A stretch of DNA of 64,000 nt from Bolinopsis microptera (lineage: Eukaryota > Ctenophora > Tentaculata > Lobata > Bolinopsidae): positions 14,152,235 to 14,216,234 of the forward strand of contig NC_087084.1 of the NCBI RefSeq assembly GCF_026151205.1. Direction: 5' to 3'. Within the stretch, counting starts at the first letter, position 1, and every line of letters starts with the position of its first letter. The translations under genes were made by a program, and so were the position numbers. The notes under the pieces were generated by a model. The model saw nothing but the letters and a program-made list of their open reading frames with translations, ran no database searches and was not told the origin of the DNA. Positions 49,300 through 58,829 of this stretch are shown piece after piece.

Positions 49300-50037
49300 G
49301 TCTACGCGGTAACTACGCGTACTGTGACGCGATTGCGATTGTTTCACGAGCGCGCGCTACTGCAAGCGCAAGGGATCTGGTATGTTAAAGCAATGTGGGT
49401 TATCCATTGTTAATGGACTAGCCCGGCGCGCAAAACTTCATAGCACTTGCTGACTTGCCTCGAGAAGAAAGCGGTACGCGCTATTTCGAAGAAATTTCGA
49501 AGAAAAATCGTGATCGAAAATACATCAATTCATTTAATTCAATTGTTAGTTTGAACTTAGTTTATATAATAAGCGACATGTAATGAGTTGGCACAACATT
49601 TTTCCTTCAATCGGGATTTTGAATTTTGATAATTTTGGTCATGCCAAAAGTTGTTTAAAAATGAAAATAATACATTAAATTCAACGTGCAGCAATTTTTG
49701 CTAAAAAATGTTCACCTAACCAGTAACCATGGCCACGGGGCCATTATATAGCGAGCCCATGCAATATAATACCGATCTAGATCTATCTGCATACTTCAAA
49801 TACAAAATAACACTCGTTAGGCGTTCGCGTTATTACTTTGATCATGATTGATATTGCTTAACCCTAACCGTAATACATAATATAATAATACAACCTTAAC
49901 CCTAACCTTAACCTTTTAGTATAGCGCCGAGCGCGATACACTGTACTATTTGGCCGCGCACATCAAATAATGTTTCTCGCAACCTTAACCCTAACTTTAA
50001 TATAATAACCTATAAGTATAATTAGACTGGGATGGGC
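49300..50037. other. non-coding with short telomere-like runs
   Basis: CCTTAACCCTAACCTTAACC and similar short runs at about 49858-49912 and 49982-50000. They are degenerate and short. No gene seen. Confidence 0.4.
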
Positions 50038-50178
50038 TTAACGGGTGATACTGAGATACTCGTAAAAATATTTGTTTCAAATATTAGACGCGCGCTGAGT
50101 TGGAGTTGTACTCGCCGACGGTCTACCGTCTAATATAAATATTTGAAACAAATATTTTACGAGTAATGAGTATTATAT
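50038..50178. mobile_element. short relative of the TTAA-flanked MITE
   Basis: TTAACGGGTGATACT, ACTCGTAAAA, ATTTGTTTCAAATATTAGAC, CGCGCTGAGTTGGA and the inverted right half repeat the termini of the element at 37308-37910. The right TTAA is not preserved. Confidence 0.65.
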
Positions 50179-50262
50179 CACATATAGCTGTTATATATTT
50201 ACAATACTTTGTTGTACAAAATTTTTGTCATACGTTGTATGACCCGCCGCGCACGAAGACGC

Positions 50263-50553
50263 CACTATAGTGAAGCGACCGTGGGGGTCACCACGTGATA
50301 CAACAAAATTTGCGGTTTTTATATGTTATAGTTTTTGTATTGTATTGGCTTATTATATATGATATAACGTCCACACTTTCAGTTATTTCGACAGAGATTT
50401 TATAGGGTCATACTTAGCTAGCTAGTTTATTGGTCGCTCCTAGCTCTCACGTACGTTCAGAAAGCTTGAAAAGAGCGCCGCGCACGTACAGGGATTGGCG
50501 AGCCAGGTAAAGTTTTGTATCACATCGTGACCCCCATTGTCGTTTCACTAAGT
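50263..50553. mobile_element. fold-back element of ~290 bp
   Basis: CACTATAGTGAAGCGACCGT..GGGGGTCACCACGTGATACA at the left matches, inverted, TGTATCACATCGTGACCCCC..TTTCACTAAGTG at the right, over about 45 bp with mismatches. Non-coding. Confidence 0.55.
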
Positions 50554-50559
50554 GGCCTT

Positions 50560-50850
50560 GATTCACGATGTCAATCCTTCGCAAAGTTCGCATCTCGCTG
50601 ATCTGCATACGGTGGTTGCGAGAATATGTGGTTGCGAGAAGCATTATTGGATGCGCGCGCGGCTCAGTAGTGTATTGCACTATACACTAAGTGGCCACGA
50701 TACAGCCGCTTGTAGCGCGATGCACTACTGGGTCGCGCGCGAATCCAATTATGCTTCTCGCAACCACATCTTCCGTAGATCGGCGAAATGCACCACTGGG
50801 CCTCGCCGAGCTAGGAAGGATTGACATCGTGAATCAATACAGCCGCCCAC
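50560..50850. repeat. inverted pair of the 23.4 kb repeat
   Basis: TTGATTCACGATGTCAATCC starts it and its inverse ends it (about 50818-50840). The inner parts also pair (CGCGATGCACTACTGGG, GGTTGCGAGAAGCATTATTG). The single-armed relative is at 23440-23640. Confidence 0.6.
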
Positions 50851-51164
50851 TCTTGCGCGGTAGGTCTACAACGTATGACAAGTAAGGTCATAATCAATTA
50901 ATTCATAATTGAAAAAAGAGTTTTGGTATTAATATTTTAAGATTTAAAGAAATAAAAAAAAAATTTGAAACCTGAACACAATTTGTTGTTATTATTATGT
51001 AAAACATATTTCAACATTTTTGATATTTTAGAAGTTAAAGGCTTTTTACTTACCTGGGGATCCCAGGCTATTATGTTCATTAACATGGCTATTATGTTCA
51101 TTAAATAGAGATTAGGCGGAATGACAGGCTGAGCGCGGCCCAGTAACTTTTTACATAATTTACG

Positions 51165-51260
51165 ATGCCTACCCATTCAGATTGTTGCTCTGCGAATAAT
51201 TATAGTTCACGCGGTGCGTCAAAGCGGCGAAGTCCTCTAAGCTTTTTTGAGATAAATTGT
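51165..51260 (+). pseudogene. possible THAP zinc-finger N-terminus
   Basis: The frame opens MPTHSDCCSANNYSSRGASK and SPLSFFEI, resembling the start of THAP domains (MP..C....C....F..FP). The frame then leaves this pattern, and the C..H half is not found before the stop. It could be an exon or a P-element-like remnant. Confidence 0.35.
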
Positions 51261-52479
51261 CCATTTTTCGTCCTATCCTTTCACACTTACAAATATTCAC
51301 AGGAAGCCCACATACAGCTCGACCTTATCGTGCTGCACGGTGAATTTTTATTATTCACACTTAGAAGCAACTTTTACCTAGCTTGTTAGTATATTACTCG
51401 CTTCTCTCCCGTTCAGGAAGCTTGAAGATCAGAGAAACGCGGCCCAACAGTTCATCGTGCTACAAATCCAACAACTGCACCGTGTAATTGTAATGAAAGG
51501 TAATAAATGAATCGCATCACGTATAATTAAAACATATTGGGACGCAGTGAAACTATTGGACTACGATGTGTGGCCACACATCGTAGTCCACATGTGGGGA
51601 CTCGCCACCTATGGCAACATTAAAATTGAAAATATATTGACTCTGCTACATCGTATTAAAGCATCACCCTGTAATTTCGTCAGAAAAAAAGGGCGACAAA
51701 TTTAGGACCTATCGAAGAAGAGTCGGACCTTTGTTGGCCACTAGCGCGAGCGGACTTTTTAGCGGACAATTTCGGTCCTTCATGCCCTACCAGTGGATGT
51801 TAACAATTCTTATAGTGTAAATAATTCAAAGATTAATCTAGAATATTTTTAATAGGACTGTATTAAAAAAGGAATTTATTGTGATCATCATCACTTGAAA
51901 TTGTCTGATGAGGTGATAAGTAGAATTGAAGGAGATAATTGTTTGGAGAATAAAATAAACATAATGATTATCTGTGGTTTCATCCCTATGTAGCAAAGAA
52001 GAAGTTTGGGTACAATTTAAATTATTAAGATATTTTTATGAATATTTATGATGATATATGATAAATTTATGATGATCTTATGTATCATTATGTTTGTGAT
52101 TTGATTTGATTTAATATGATTTGATTTTTCGGAACAAGCTCAAATTAATTTGTTACTAATACTATTCTATCGATTGATGTGATTTTTCAGTATTCATGGT
52201 CCACTCTTAAAGAAATAGCTAGGAAGTTAAGTGTCGGAAATCATTAACATGCCATTTATGCATCATTTAATTATTTTAGACGGTAAAAAAATGATACGAA
52301 TGTGGTAGCATGGTTCACCAAGCGCGCAAGCGTTAACTACTTACATTTCGTTTTGCCAAGTAGATGAGATATTATTATTTTGTGGTTCTTCAGGACAGGA
52401 GATACTTATTTGAGAAACATATATTAGAGGTTCGAGGACGACTATTCCTTTCGAGGATAGTAAGAGTATCCTGTTAATT
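51261..52479. other. non-coding, nothing recognised
   Basis: A short open stretch at 51855-51960 (CIKKGIYCDHHHLKLSDEV) follows an AG and could be an exon, but it has no recognised relative. Confidence 0.35.
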
Positions 52480-52572
52480 CAAGAAAACAACAAATTTTTT
52501 CAAGAAAACAACAAATTTTTATTTAAATCAATTATAGCAACAATTTGAAAAACTTTAAAGCTCTTCTATTAC
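52480..52572. repeat. ~90 bp direct repeat, left copy
   Basis: AAGAAAACAACAAATTTTTT twice, then ATTTAAATCAATTATAGCAA and AAACTTTAAAGCTCTTCTAT. The right copy is at 60666-60755 in the same orientation, with sharp ends. Together they bracket the LINE pair and about 8.1 kb. Confidence 0.85.
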
Positions 52573-54120
52573 CATGGAACATACTACGGGTATGGTGACT
52601 TGGGCTATTGAGTTGTTAAGTAGATTAAGATTAGTAAACCTGCACTTGCATTGTATATTTTATAAAAACTAGAAATTAGGCTTCACGGTAAAATGGAGAA
52701 GCAGGCTGATCTTGGAGAGAGCAGACCGTAAAGTTTACGCACCCACCAGGGCTACCTACCTACCCCAGTTGTTCTTTTTGGTTTATCAGCTTGTATTGTT
52801 ATATTTATGGACCCCAAGTCACCACACTAAGAAGGAGTATGTAAAAAAAAATAATAATAATAATAATAATAAATTAAGTTAATAGGAAAACAAATTTTAG
52901 GAAAACAAATTTAAATTTTGGTATTTATTAATAACAATCAAAACATATCATATCATAAAAATAAAGCCACGCGTTGGTTGACTGCCTCAGTAAGGTGAAT
53001 AATTTAAGCTTGAAGGTGCCCTGCGCATTTACAGAACCTTATGCAGCAATCACATATTCATGAGGACCTGTGAGCGCCAAAATTAATTTAAAGTTTCTAA
53101 AAATCATACATCACTACGAGTTACTCATGCTTTTGGATTATAAGAGTGCGGATTGTCAGGTATTTTGTTCATTCATACTTAATCGGTTTAAAGCTGTATA
53201 TTTAGAACTCACTATTGTTTAAACTATGAAAGCAGAACGTAGATAATGGACAATATACCAACGACAATACCAAGGACCCGAGTGCCGCATTGACTTTTCC
53301 GGATCCGTTTTTACCGAAGGCTTATCCACCAGTTACTCATGCTGCATGTATAGTCTGATAATATTTTGTCTTACCTCTAGCAAGCATTCTGTAAATTGAA
53401 GTGTCGTATTTATTATAGAAGAGCCAGCCAACCTCCGCATTATAATCTTTTGTGTGCCAAGTTCATTTATAAAATCTAATCATATAATAAGATTGATCCA
53501 ATAGTCTAAGATGAACGGTATATCATAGCTCATCGTTATTAAAATCCGAATGGATGAATTAATCAAGTAATGTTCCCTTTCAACACAACTAAACAACAAA
53601 CAAATGCTTGCTCACCAGTGGTGACGCAATCGTAGGGGCATGTAGTTGGTTCAGATAACTCTCACCCCGACGACGGCGTCGAGAAATTATCAAATTATGC
53701 ATTTGCGCCATACTGGACACATTTTATATTTAATATTTTGTGGTTTGTAGAAATTAGTGTCATCTAAAGTATAGCTTAACTGGCGAGCAAGCATCGTCCC
53801 ACTCGGCGGGGACGAAATTACCGAGTCCAATCACAGAAAGTTAACCAAAAGATAAAAACAAGAGCTCGGATATCAACAAAAATCACACGCTCCAGACGAC
53901 GGGGGAAGAGAGGAAAAGAAGTAAGCTGCTGGGCTCAACAAATTTTGATAATTGTAAACAAATTTGTTCTTGTGCCCTATAATAATTTGGTATTGAGGTA
54001 TGACCCTGTACTGTGCGTGATAGTGAAAATGAAAGTGAATGTGAATCTATAATGCGAACGAAATGAGTTGTGGCCAGACGATTCTTCAATTTCAAAATAA
54101 TAAAGTCAAAGGACTCTGTT
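52573..54120. other. non-coding; 3' flank of the AlkB LINE
   Basis: The part nearest 54120 is probably the LINE 3' untranslated region. I found no microsatellite tail and no clear target duplication. Confidence 0.4.
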
Positions 54121-57100
54121 TTAAAATACAAGCTCATTCTTATCAAAGTTTAATTCTGTCCATTCTAATTCTTCGTACCTTGACTGTATCTTGAGTAGCT
54201 CACTCTTCAGTGTTACTTTAACTAAGTTCGTTGACTTAGTAAAGCTTATCAAACTGTCAATTTTTCGACAGTCGTTCCACATTTTTGTTGATTGATAAAT
54301 GAAAGAGGAGGATGGGTTTGGGGTGATGAACTGGTCTGAACGTCTTTGTGATGGTGATCTGTGGAGTAAAGATAGGAGTGAGATTGGAGATTCTAATCTG
54401 ACAATTTTGAACAGTTCTAATAGACATGTGTATTTGTACAGGTTGTGGACGGTAAGAAGGCCGTTCTTGTTAAACAACGGCTTTGTATGCTCTTTTTCAA
54501 AGAATTCCCTTCCTAGGATTTGTTCATCTATACAACGTGTTCTGGCACATGTTCTAAATTTATCTAGATATGCTTCAAGGTCACCAAATAGTATTCTGAT
54601 ACATTTTTTCTGAGTGATGAAGATAGGTTGAAGCATATTATTACTCGACCCACCCCATACCGATATTCCAAATCTTAGGTGTGACTCAAATAACGTGTGG
54701 TACAATTCTTTATGGTGTTTTTTCGGGATAACGTGTCGTATTCTACTGAGTCTTCCGATCTCACACCTAAGTTTCGAGTTGAGGGCTCTTATTTGAACAT
54801 CCCATTTTAGCTTTTCGTCAATAATAACACCTAAAAACTTGGTCTCTTTAACTTGCTTTATTACCGTATTATTCAGAGTTAGTATATATTCTGATTCGTT
54901 ATCTGCCTCATTATCAGTAGCTGTACGTGACGGATTGAAGTGAATGTAGCAGCATTTCTTTATATTTATATGTAATAGATTGCATTTCATGTACTGGTGT
55001 AACAAACGGAGAATTTCGTTTGCTCTTTCATACAGTTTTTTTCTACATTCATCTACTACGAATATGTTTGTGTCATCTGCAAATAGTATGAACTTGCCCA
55101 GATCAGTTGTTCTAAATAAGTCGTTAACATATATTATAAATAGCAAGGGTCCGAGACAAGAGCCTTGGGGAACTCCAAAGAGAACAGGCAGCTTGTCAGA
55201 CTCTTCGCCCAGTACAGAGACATATTGATATCTATTAGAGAGATAACTAGCGATGAGTCTATTGGCGTTTCCACGTATTCCATAGTTGTCTAGTTTATTA
55301 AGTAGTTTTTCATGTGAGATCGTGTCAAACGCTTTAGATAGATCAATAAATATTCCAAGTACATGCAGTTTTTTGCTAAGACAGGATTCTATGTAATTCA
55401 CTGAGGAGTTGAGGGCATGGCTTGTGGAGTGATTTTTTCTAAATCCGTACTGGTTCTCGTAAATCATTTTCTGGGACTGAAAGAAGCTATACAGTCTGTT
55501 GTAAATAATTTTTTCAAATATCTTACCAAAAACAGCTAAGGTTGATACTGGCCTATAGTTTTCCAGCAATTCCTCATTATCCTTCTTATAGATCGGACTG
55601 ATTCTCCCAGTCTTTAAATCATCTGGGAATACTCCATTCCTCATGCATTCACTGTATAATAAAGATAGTATAGGACAGATCACTTTAGACGATTCTTTAA
55701 CTACATGTATTGGGATGTCGGATGACTTCCCATTCTTCAGTTCAGATATAATCATTCTAACCTCGTCAGCTGTACAGTCATTAATGAAAATACTGGACGT
55801 GTTTGCTCTAGGCAGGTAGTCATAAAAACTAGGAAGATTATTAATAGTTAGTTCTCCAATTTCATTATATGCCCCGTTTAAATTAGACGCTAGAGAGACA
55901 AAATACTTATTAAATTCATTGGCTATTACTCTACGATTGGTTATCTTCTCATTGTTTATAGTAAACAGTGGTTTTATTTGCCGTTTCTGCTTGCCCCGTA
56001 TTTGATTAATCAGTTCCCATGTCTTCTTACTATTACCGTTTGTGTCTGCAAATTTTCCCATGAAATACTTAGTTTGAACATCTTTGCGATCTTTTTTAAC
56101 CATCCTTCTATAATCCTTATAAGTTTTGTATCTAGAACGTTTTTCACAACATTTCAAGCATTGACATGTTCCACCTTTATAATCAGTTTCACCGAGTTTA
56201 CATTTTTTCTTTCTAACTTTAGCCCAATTGTCATAGAGTTGGTGCTGATGCTTGATTTTGGCTATAAGACCAGGTGTGATCCATGGGTTATTTTGTGTAG
56301 TTCTTTTGGAAGACTTAGGGGTTGCCAACTTACACGTTTTATCGATACTACTTTTGAAAACATCATGAAATACCGTGAAGTTGTCAATTACTTTATTCTC
56401 TAATTCATGTTCCAAGTCCTTTACAAAAGAGGTAACATTAGACTTACAGTAGTCGTAATATTGTTTATATTTTAGGTTACTCTTAGTGGATCCCATACTC
56501 TTTTCAAATATTTGAAAGACTGGTGAGTGGTGGGATATACGATCAGTAAGTGTGCCTGAGGCTATTATACTCTCTACATCGTTAGTTATAATATTGTCAA
56601 TACACGATGCTTTACAACCTGGCTTCTCATGAGTTGGCAGAGATATTAGGGGAAAAAATCCTCTACTGAACAGGACTTCCTCATAACGTTTTACAATCGC
56701 ATTATCCTTATTATGTAGATCAATGTTGAAATCACCTGCCAGGTAACTGCATTTCGGCAAATTATCGAGAATTGCTGAGAGTTCTAATAATGCAACATTT
56801 ACATCACCACTTGGAGGGCGATACACTACACCAACAGTGACCGGAGTATTCTTGCTGCTTATCGTAACAAATAGAGTTTCTAGGTTTTCAGATATATGGG
56901 ACAAATTGCCATTTACTGTAGCACTGAGGGTATCACATACATAAAGAGCGACTCCAGTGCCTTTTCTTTTATCTTGCAAAGTGTTTTGGTAGAAACTATT
57001 GTATCCAGTCAGTTGGTAAAGGTCACTTAATTCGGGGCCTTCATTTGTTTCTGCTAAAGCAATGATCGAAAATTTCATATATCTCTGTAGTTCTATTGCC

Positions 57101-57489
57101 AGAGTATCAAAGTTAGATTTATTACCATCGATATTTTGAAATAATAATGATGAGTACTCGTTCATTTGGTTGCAAAATGTTTTATTAAATTCTTTAACAC
57201 TATATGGGTTACAGTTATTGAGTAATCGGTTGATGTTTACAAGTGTTTCATCAATGTCAGTACTATTATTTTCAGAGTCAGTATCTTCATATATAAACGG
57301 ATTGTAACGAGTACTTGCTAAGTGTACACAGTTAGGGCAGTAAAAATCTTCATATATTTTGTTTGTACTGGATTTAGTATAGCATTTATGGTGCATAGCA
57401 CAGTCACACCTACAACATTCAGCAATGAATTGGCCAATGGAAATGAATTTTGTACAGACAGGGCATACCTCTTTGGTCAAATTATTCAT
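54121..57489 (-). CDS. LINE ORF2: PHD finger, EEP endonuclease, reverse transcriptase
   Basis: 1122 aa. Residues 9-54 form a C4HC3 PHD finger (C9, C12, C25, C28, H33, C36, C51, C54). About 110-330 is an apurinic-type (EEP) endonuclease with LAETNEG, GVVYRPPSG and AGDFNIDL; the expected S-D-H near its end reads ISHHSPVF, so the catalytic Asp is His. About 615-890 is the reverse transcriptase: NYRPVSTLAVFGKIFEKIIY, FIDLSKAFDT, GVPQGSCLGPLLF and the catalytic LFADDTN (about 800). The tail (KKCIRILFGD, FFEKEHTKPLF) is shared with the LINE at 58.8-60.4 kb. It nicks target DNA and copies LINE RNA at the nick. The ATG (57487-57489) overlaps the ORF1 stop. Confidence 0.9.
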   Translation of the reverse strand: MNNLTKEVCPVCTKFISIGQFIAECCRCDCAMHHKCYTKSSTNKIYEDFYCPNCVHLASTRYNPFIYEDTDSENNSTDIDETLVNINRLLNNCNPYSVKEFNKTFCNQMNEYSSLLFQNIDGNKSNFDTLAIELQRYMKFSIIALAETNEGPELSDLYQLTGYNSFYQNTLQDKRKGTGVALYVCDTLSATVNGNLSHISENLETLFVTISSKNTPVTVGVVYRPPSGDVNVALLELSAILDNLPKCSYLAGDFNIDLHNKDNAIVKRYEEVLFSRGFFPLISLPTHEKPGCKASCIDNIITNDVESIIASGTLTDRISHHSPVFQIFEKSMGSTKSNLKYKQYYDYCKSNVTSFVKDLEHELENKVIDNFTVFHDVFKSSIDKTCKLATPKSSKRTTQNNPWITPGLIAKIKHQHQLYDNWAKVRKKKCKLGETDYKGGTCQCLKCCEKRSRYKTYKDYRRMVKKDRKDVQTKYFMGKFADTNGNSKKTWELINQIRGKQKRQIKPLFTINNEKITNRRVIANEFNKYFVSLASNLNGAYNEIGELTINNLPSFYDYLPRANTSSIFINDCTADEVRMIISELKNGKSSDIPIHVVKESSKVICPILSLLYSECMRNGVFPDDLKTGRISPIYKKDNEELLENYRPVSTLAVFGKIFEKIIYNRLYSFFQSQKMIYENQYGFRKNHSTSHALNSSVNYIESCLSKKLHVLGIFIDLSKAFDTISHEKLLNKLDNYGIRGNANRLIASYLSNRYQYVSVLGEESDKLPVLFGVPQGSCLGPLLFIIYVNDLFRTTDLGKFILFADDTNIFVVDECRKKLYERANEILRLLHQYMKCNLLHINIKKCCYIHFNPSRTATDNEADNESEYILTLNNTVIKQVKETKFLGVIIDEKLKWDVQIRALNSKLRCEIGRLSRIRHVIPKKHHKELYHTLFESHLRFGISVWGGSSNNMLQPIFITQKKCIRILFGDLEAYLDKFRTCARTRCIDEQILGREFFEKEHTKPLFNKNGLLTVHNLYKYTCLLELFKIVRLESPISLLSLLHRSPSQRRSDQFITPNPSSSFIYQSTKMWNDCRKIDSLISFTKSTNLVKVTLKSELLKIQSRYEELEWTELNFDKNELVF

Positions 57490-58724
57490 GGGTACGGTAC
57501 GTAACCTTCCCCATGTTGAGTCGCAGCAGCAGCAGGAGAGGAACCACCCATCGTCTGGGAGTATAAGCGATTGTCAACTTTATCCGATCTCTTCTTCCTT
57601 CTATCAGTCCCTCCATTCATCCTTAAAAGTATTGTATTACGTATAAGAACCCCCAGTTTTGCTGTACCACTCCAATTGAGGTGTAAATAGTCCGGTCTCT
57701 GGTTTCGTCCAATGTTCCTAGAGAATTGCTGGCTTAGGAGCCCAGCCTCATCACAGAACATGTCAAAACCAGGTACCAAAGTCACACCAAAGTTGGAATG
57801 GAGCAGCTCCTTAAAAATTAATTCATTATAATGTGCAACTTTACGATTTAGCTCAACGAGTTTGGTTGGCAGCAGCGGACACACAAATATATTCGCTTTG
57901 GGGTTAAGCGCTTGGATCATTTCTACTTTCTGAACAAATGGTTTAAAAACATTGTTCTTTATATCAGCGGTATTTTTGATCTCAGGTTTCCTGATATCAT
58001 TTATACCACACATCAAGAGAACATTCCTGTATCCACATGAAACTGTAGGATTTATATCCCCCACTACCGGAGCAAAATACTGTTTTCCGGGGAGCCACTG
58101 CCCAAATGATTTTTTGGGGTCCAGCCCGAATTTGAGACCACCAGTATGCGAGTCTCCGATGATGCATGTAGAGTTCCTGTTTCTAAAGCTAACTGAACGA
58201 AAAGTTAGGCTGTATCTCACCCCACCAGTTATTGCCCCATCCTCGATACAGTGGCTGTAGAACTCTTGGCTGCGTCGAGTCATGCGATACATGGATCTTG
58301 GCACACATGTATGGTCAAGAGCCATATGATCCGTCTTCTTATCAAAGAATTTGATGTTGCACTGGCCTCCAATAGAAACAGTGAAAATTTCGGATTCAGG
58401 GTGGATGGTAGTTTCATCATCCGAGTGTTTCGGTAGGGAGCCATCCTCTTTGAAGCGATTGATCAGCAGGCTATTGATCTTCGGTTTTTCACCACTACAG
58501 AATGCACCATTGATTTTGTCCACTAGATTGGAGAAGCTAGTTGAAGCTAGTTGGCCATTGGATGACTTGGAGCCATTATACTTGTATGGTTCTCCCAAAG
58601 AATACACAGCACGAGCTCCCTCCACAACAAAATCCTCGTCAAGTGATTGGCAGGCAAGGAGGAGAGTTTCCTGCTCTTCTGTGGTAATAAACTCTTCATA
58701 TCTGTTTAAAACAGTAAAAGTCAA
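57486..58724 (-). CDS. LINE ORF1: AlkB-type 2OG/Fe(II) dioxygenase fused to SGNH esterase
   Basis: 412 codons. Residues about 10-178 match AlkB-type dioxygenases: INRFKEDGSLPKHSDDE gives the metal ligands H100 and D102, FYSHCI gives H158, and VRYSLTFR gives the 2-oxoglutarate Arg pair R170 and R176. AlkB enzymes remove alkyl groups from nucleic acids. Residues about 186-362 are an SGNH hydrolase: IIGDSH (S192), MCGINDI (N242) and DYLHLN (D345, H348). Esterase domains are known in CR1-type ORF1 proteins; an AlkB domain is unusual there. A basic stretch (DRRKKRS) follows, and then the overlap with ORF2. There is no ATG at the start: the frame opens after TAA about eight codons before a TTG at 58724, and the first internal Met is at 134. 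The copy therefore lacks a few N-terminal residues or is started in another way. Function in the element is inferred. Confidence 0.85.
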   Translation of the reverse strand: MTFTVLNRYEEFITTEEQETLLLACQSLDEDFVVEGARAVYSLGEPYKYNGSKSSNGQLASTSFSNLVDKINGAFCSGEKPKINSLLINRFKEDGSLPKHSDDETTIHPESEIFTVSIGGQCNIKFFDKKTDHMALDHTCVPRSMYRMTRRSQEFYSHCIEDGAITGGVRYSLTFRSVSFRNRNSTCIIGDSHTGGLKFGLDPKKSFGQWLPGKQYFAPVVGDINPTVSCGYRNVLLMCGINDIRKPEIKNTADIKNNVFKPFVQKVEMIQALNPKANIFVCPLLPTKLVELNRKVAHYNELIFKELLHSNFGVTLVPGFDMFCDEAGLLSQQFSRNIGRNQRPDYLHLNWSGTAKLGVLIRNTILLRMNGGTDRRKKRSDKVDNRLYSQTMGGSSPAAAATQHGEGYVPYP

Positions 58725-58829
58725 GTTGAGGATTGACTTTCCTAGTTAATTTAAAGGTTCAAACGTTTGGGAATATAATAATGTTGGTATTTGTATCTGC
58801 TGCAGCAATAATATCGAAATATCATTTGT

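Larger units (their letters stand above)
54121..58740 (-). mobile_element. nearly complete CR1/L2-like LINE with AlkB-SGNH ORF1
   Basis: Two long intact ORFs in the order ORF1 (412 codons) and ORF2 (1122 codons), overlapping by four bases. The 5' end lies close to 58740 and abuts the 3' end of a related LINE. The lack of stops or frameshifts in 4.6 kb of coding sequence means the copy is young. Confidence 0.85.

Noticed and set aside
48701-49388. Long repetitive open frames on both strands over the pentamer array
   Set aside because: They follow from a 5 bp unit without stop codons; no start context, domain or transcript signal.
49858-50000. Interstitial telomere (CCTAACCC-like runs)
   Set aside because: Only a few degenerate units with no continuous TTAGGG-type array; could be chance in AT-rich DNA.
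54299-58749. Plus-strand open frames over the LINEs
   Set aside because: Antisense shadows of ORF1 and ORF2; no domain pattern.
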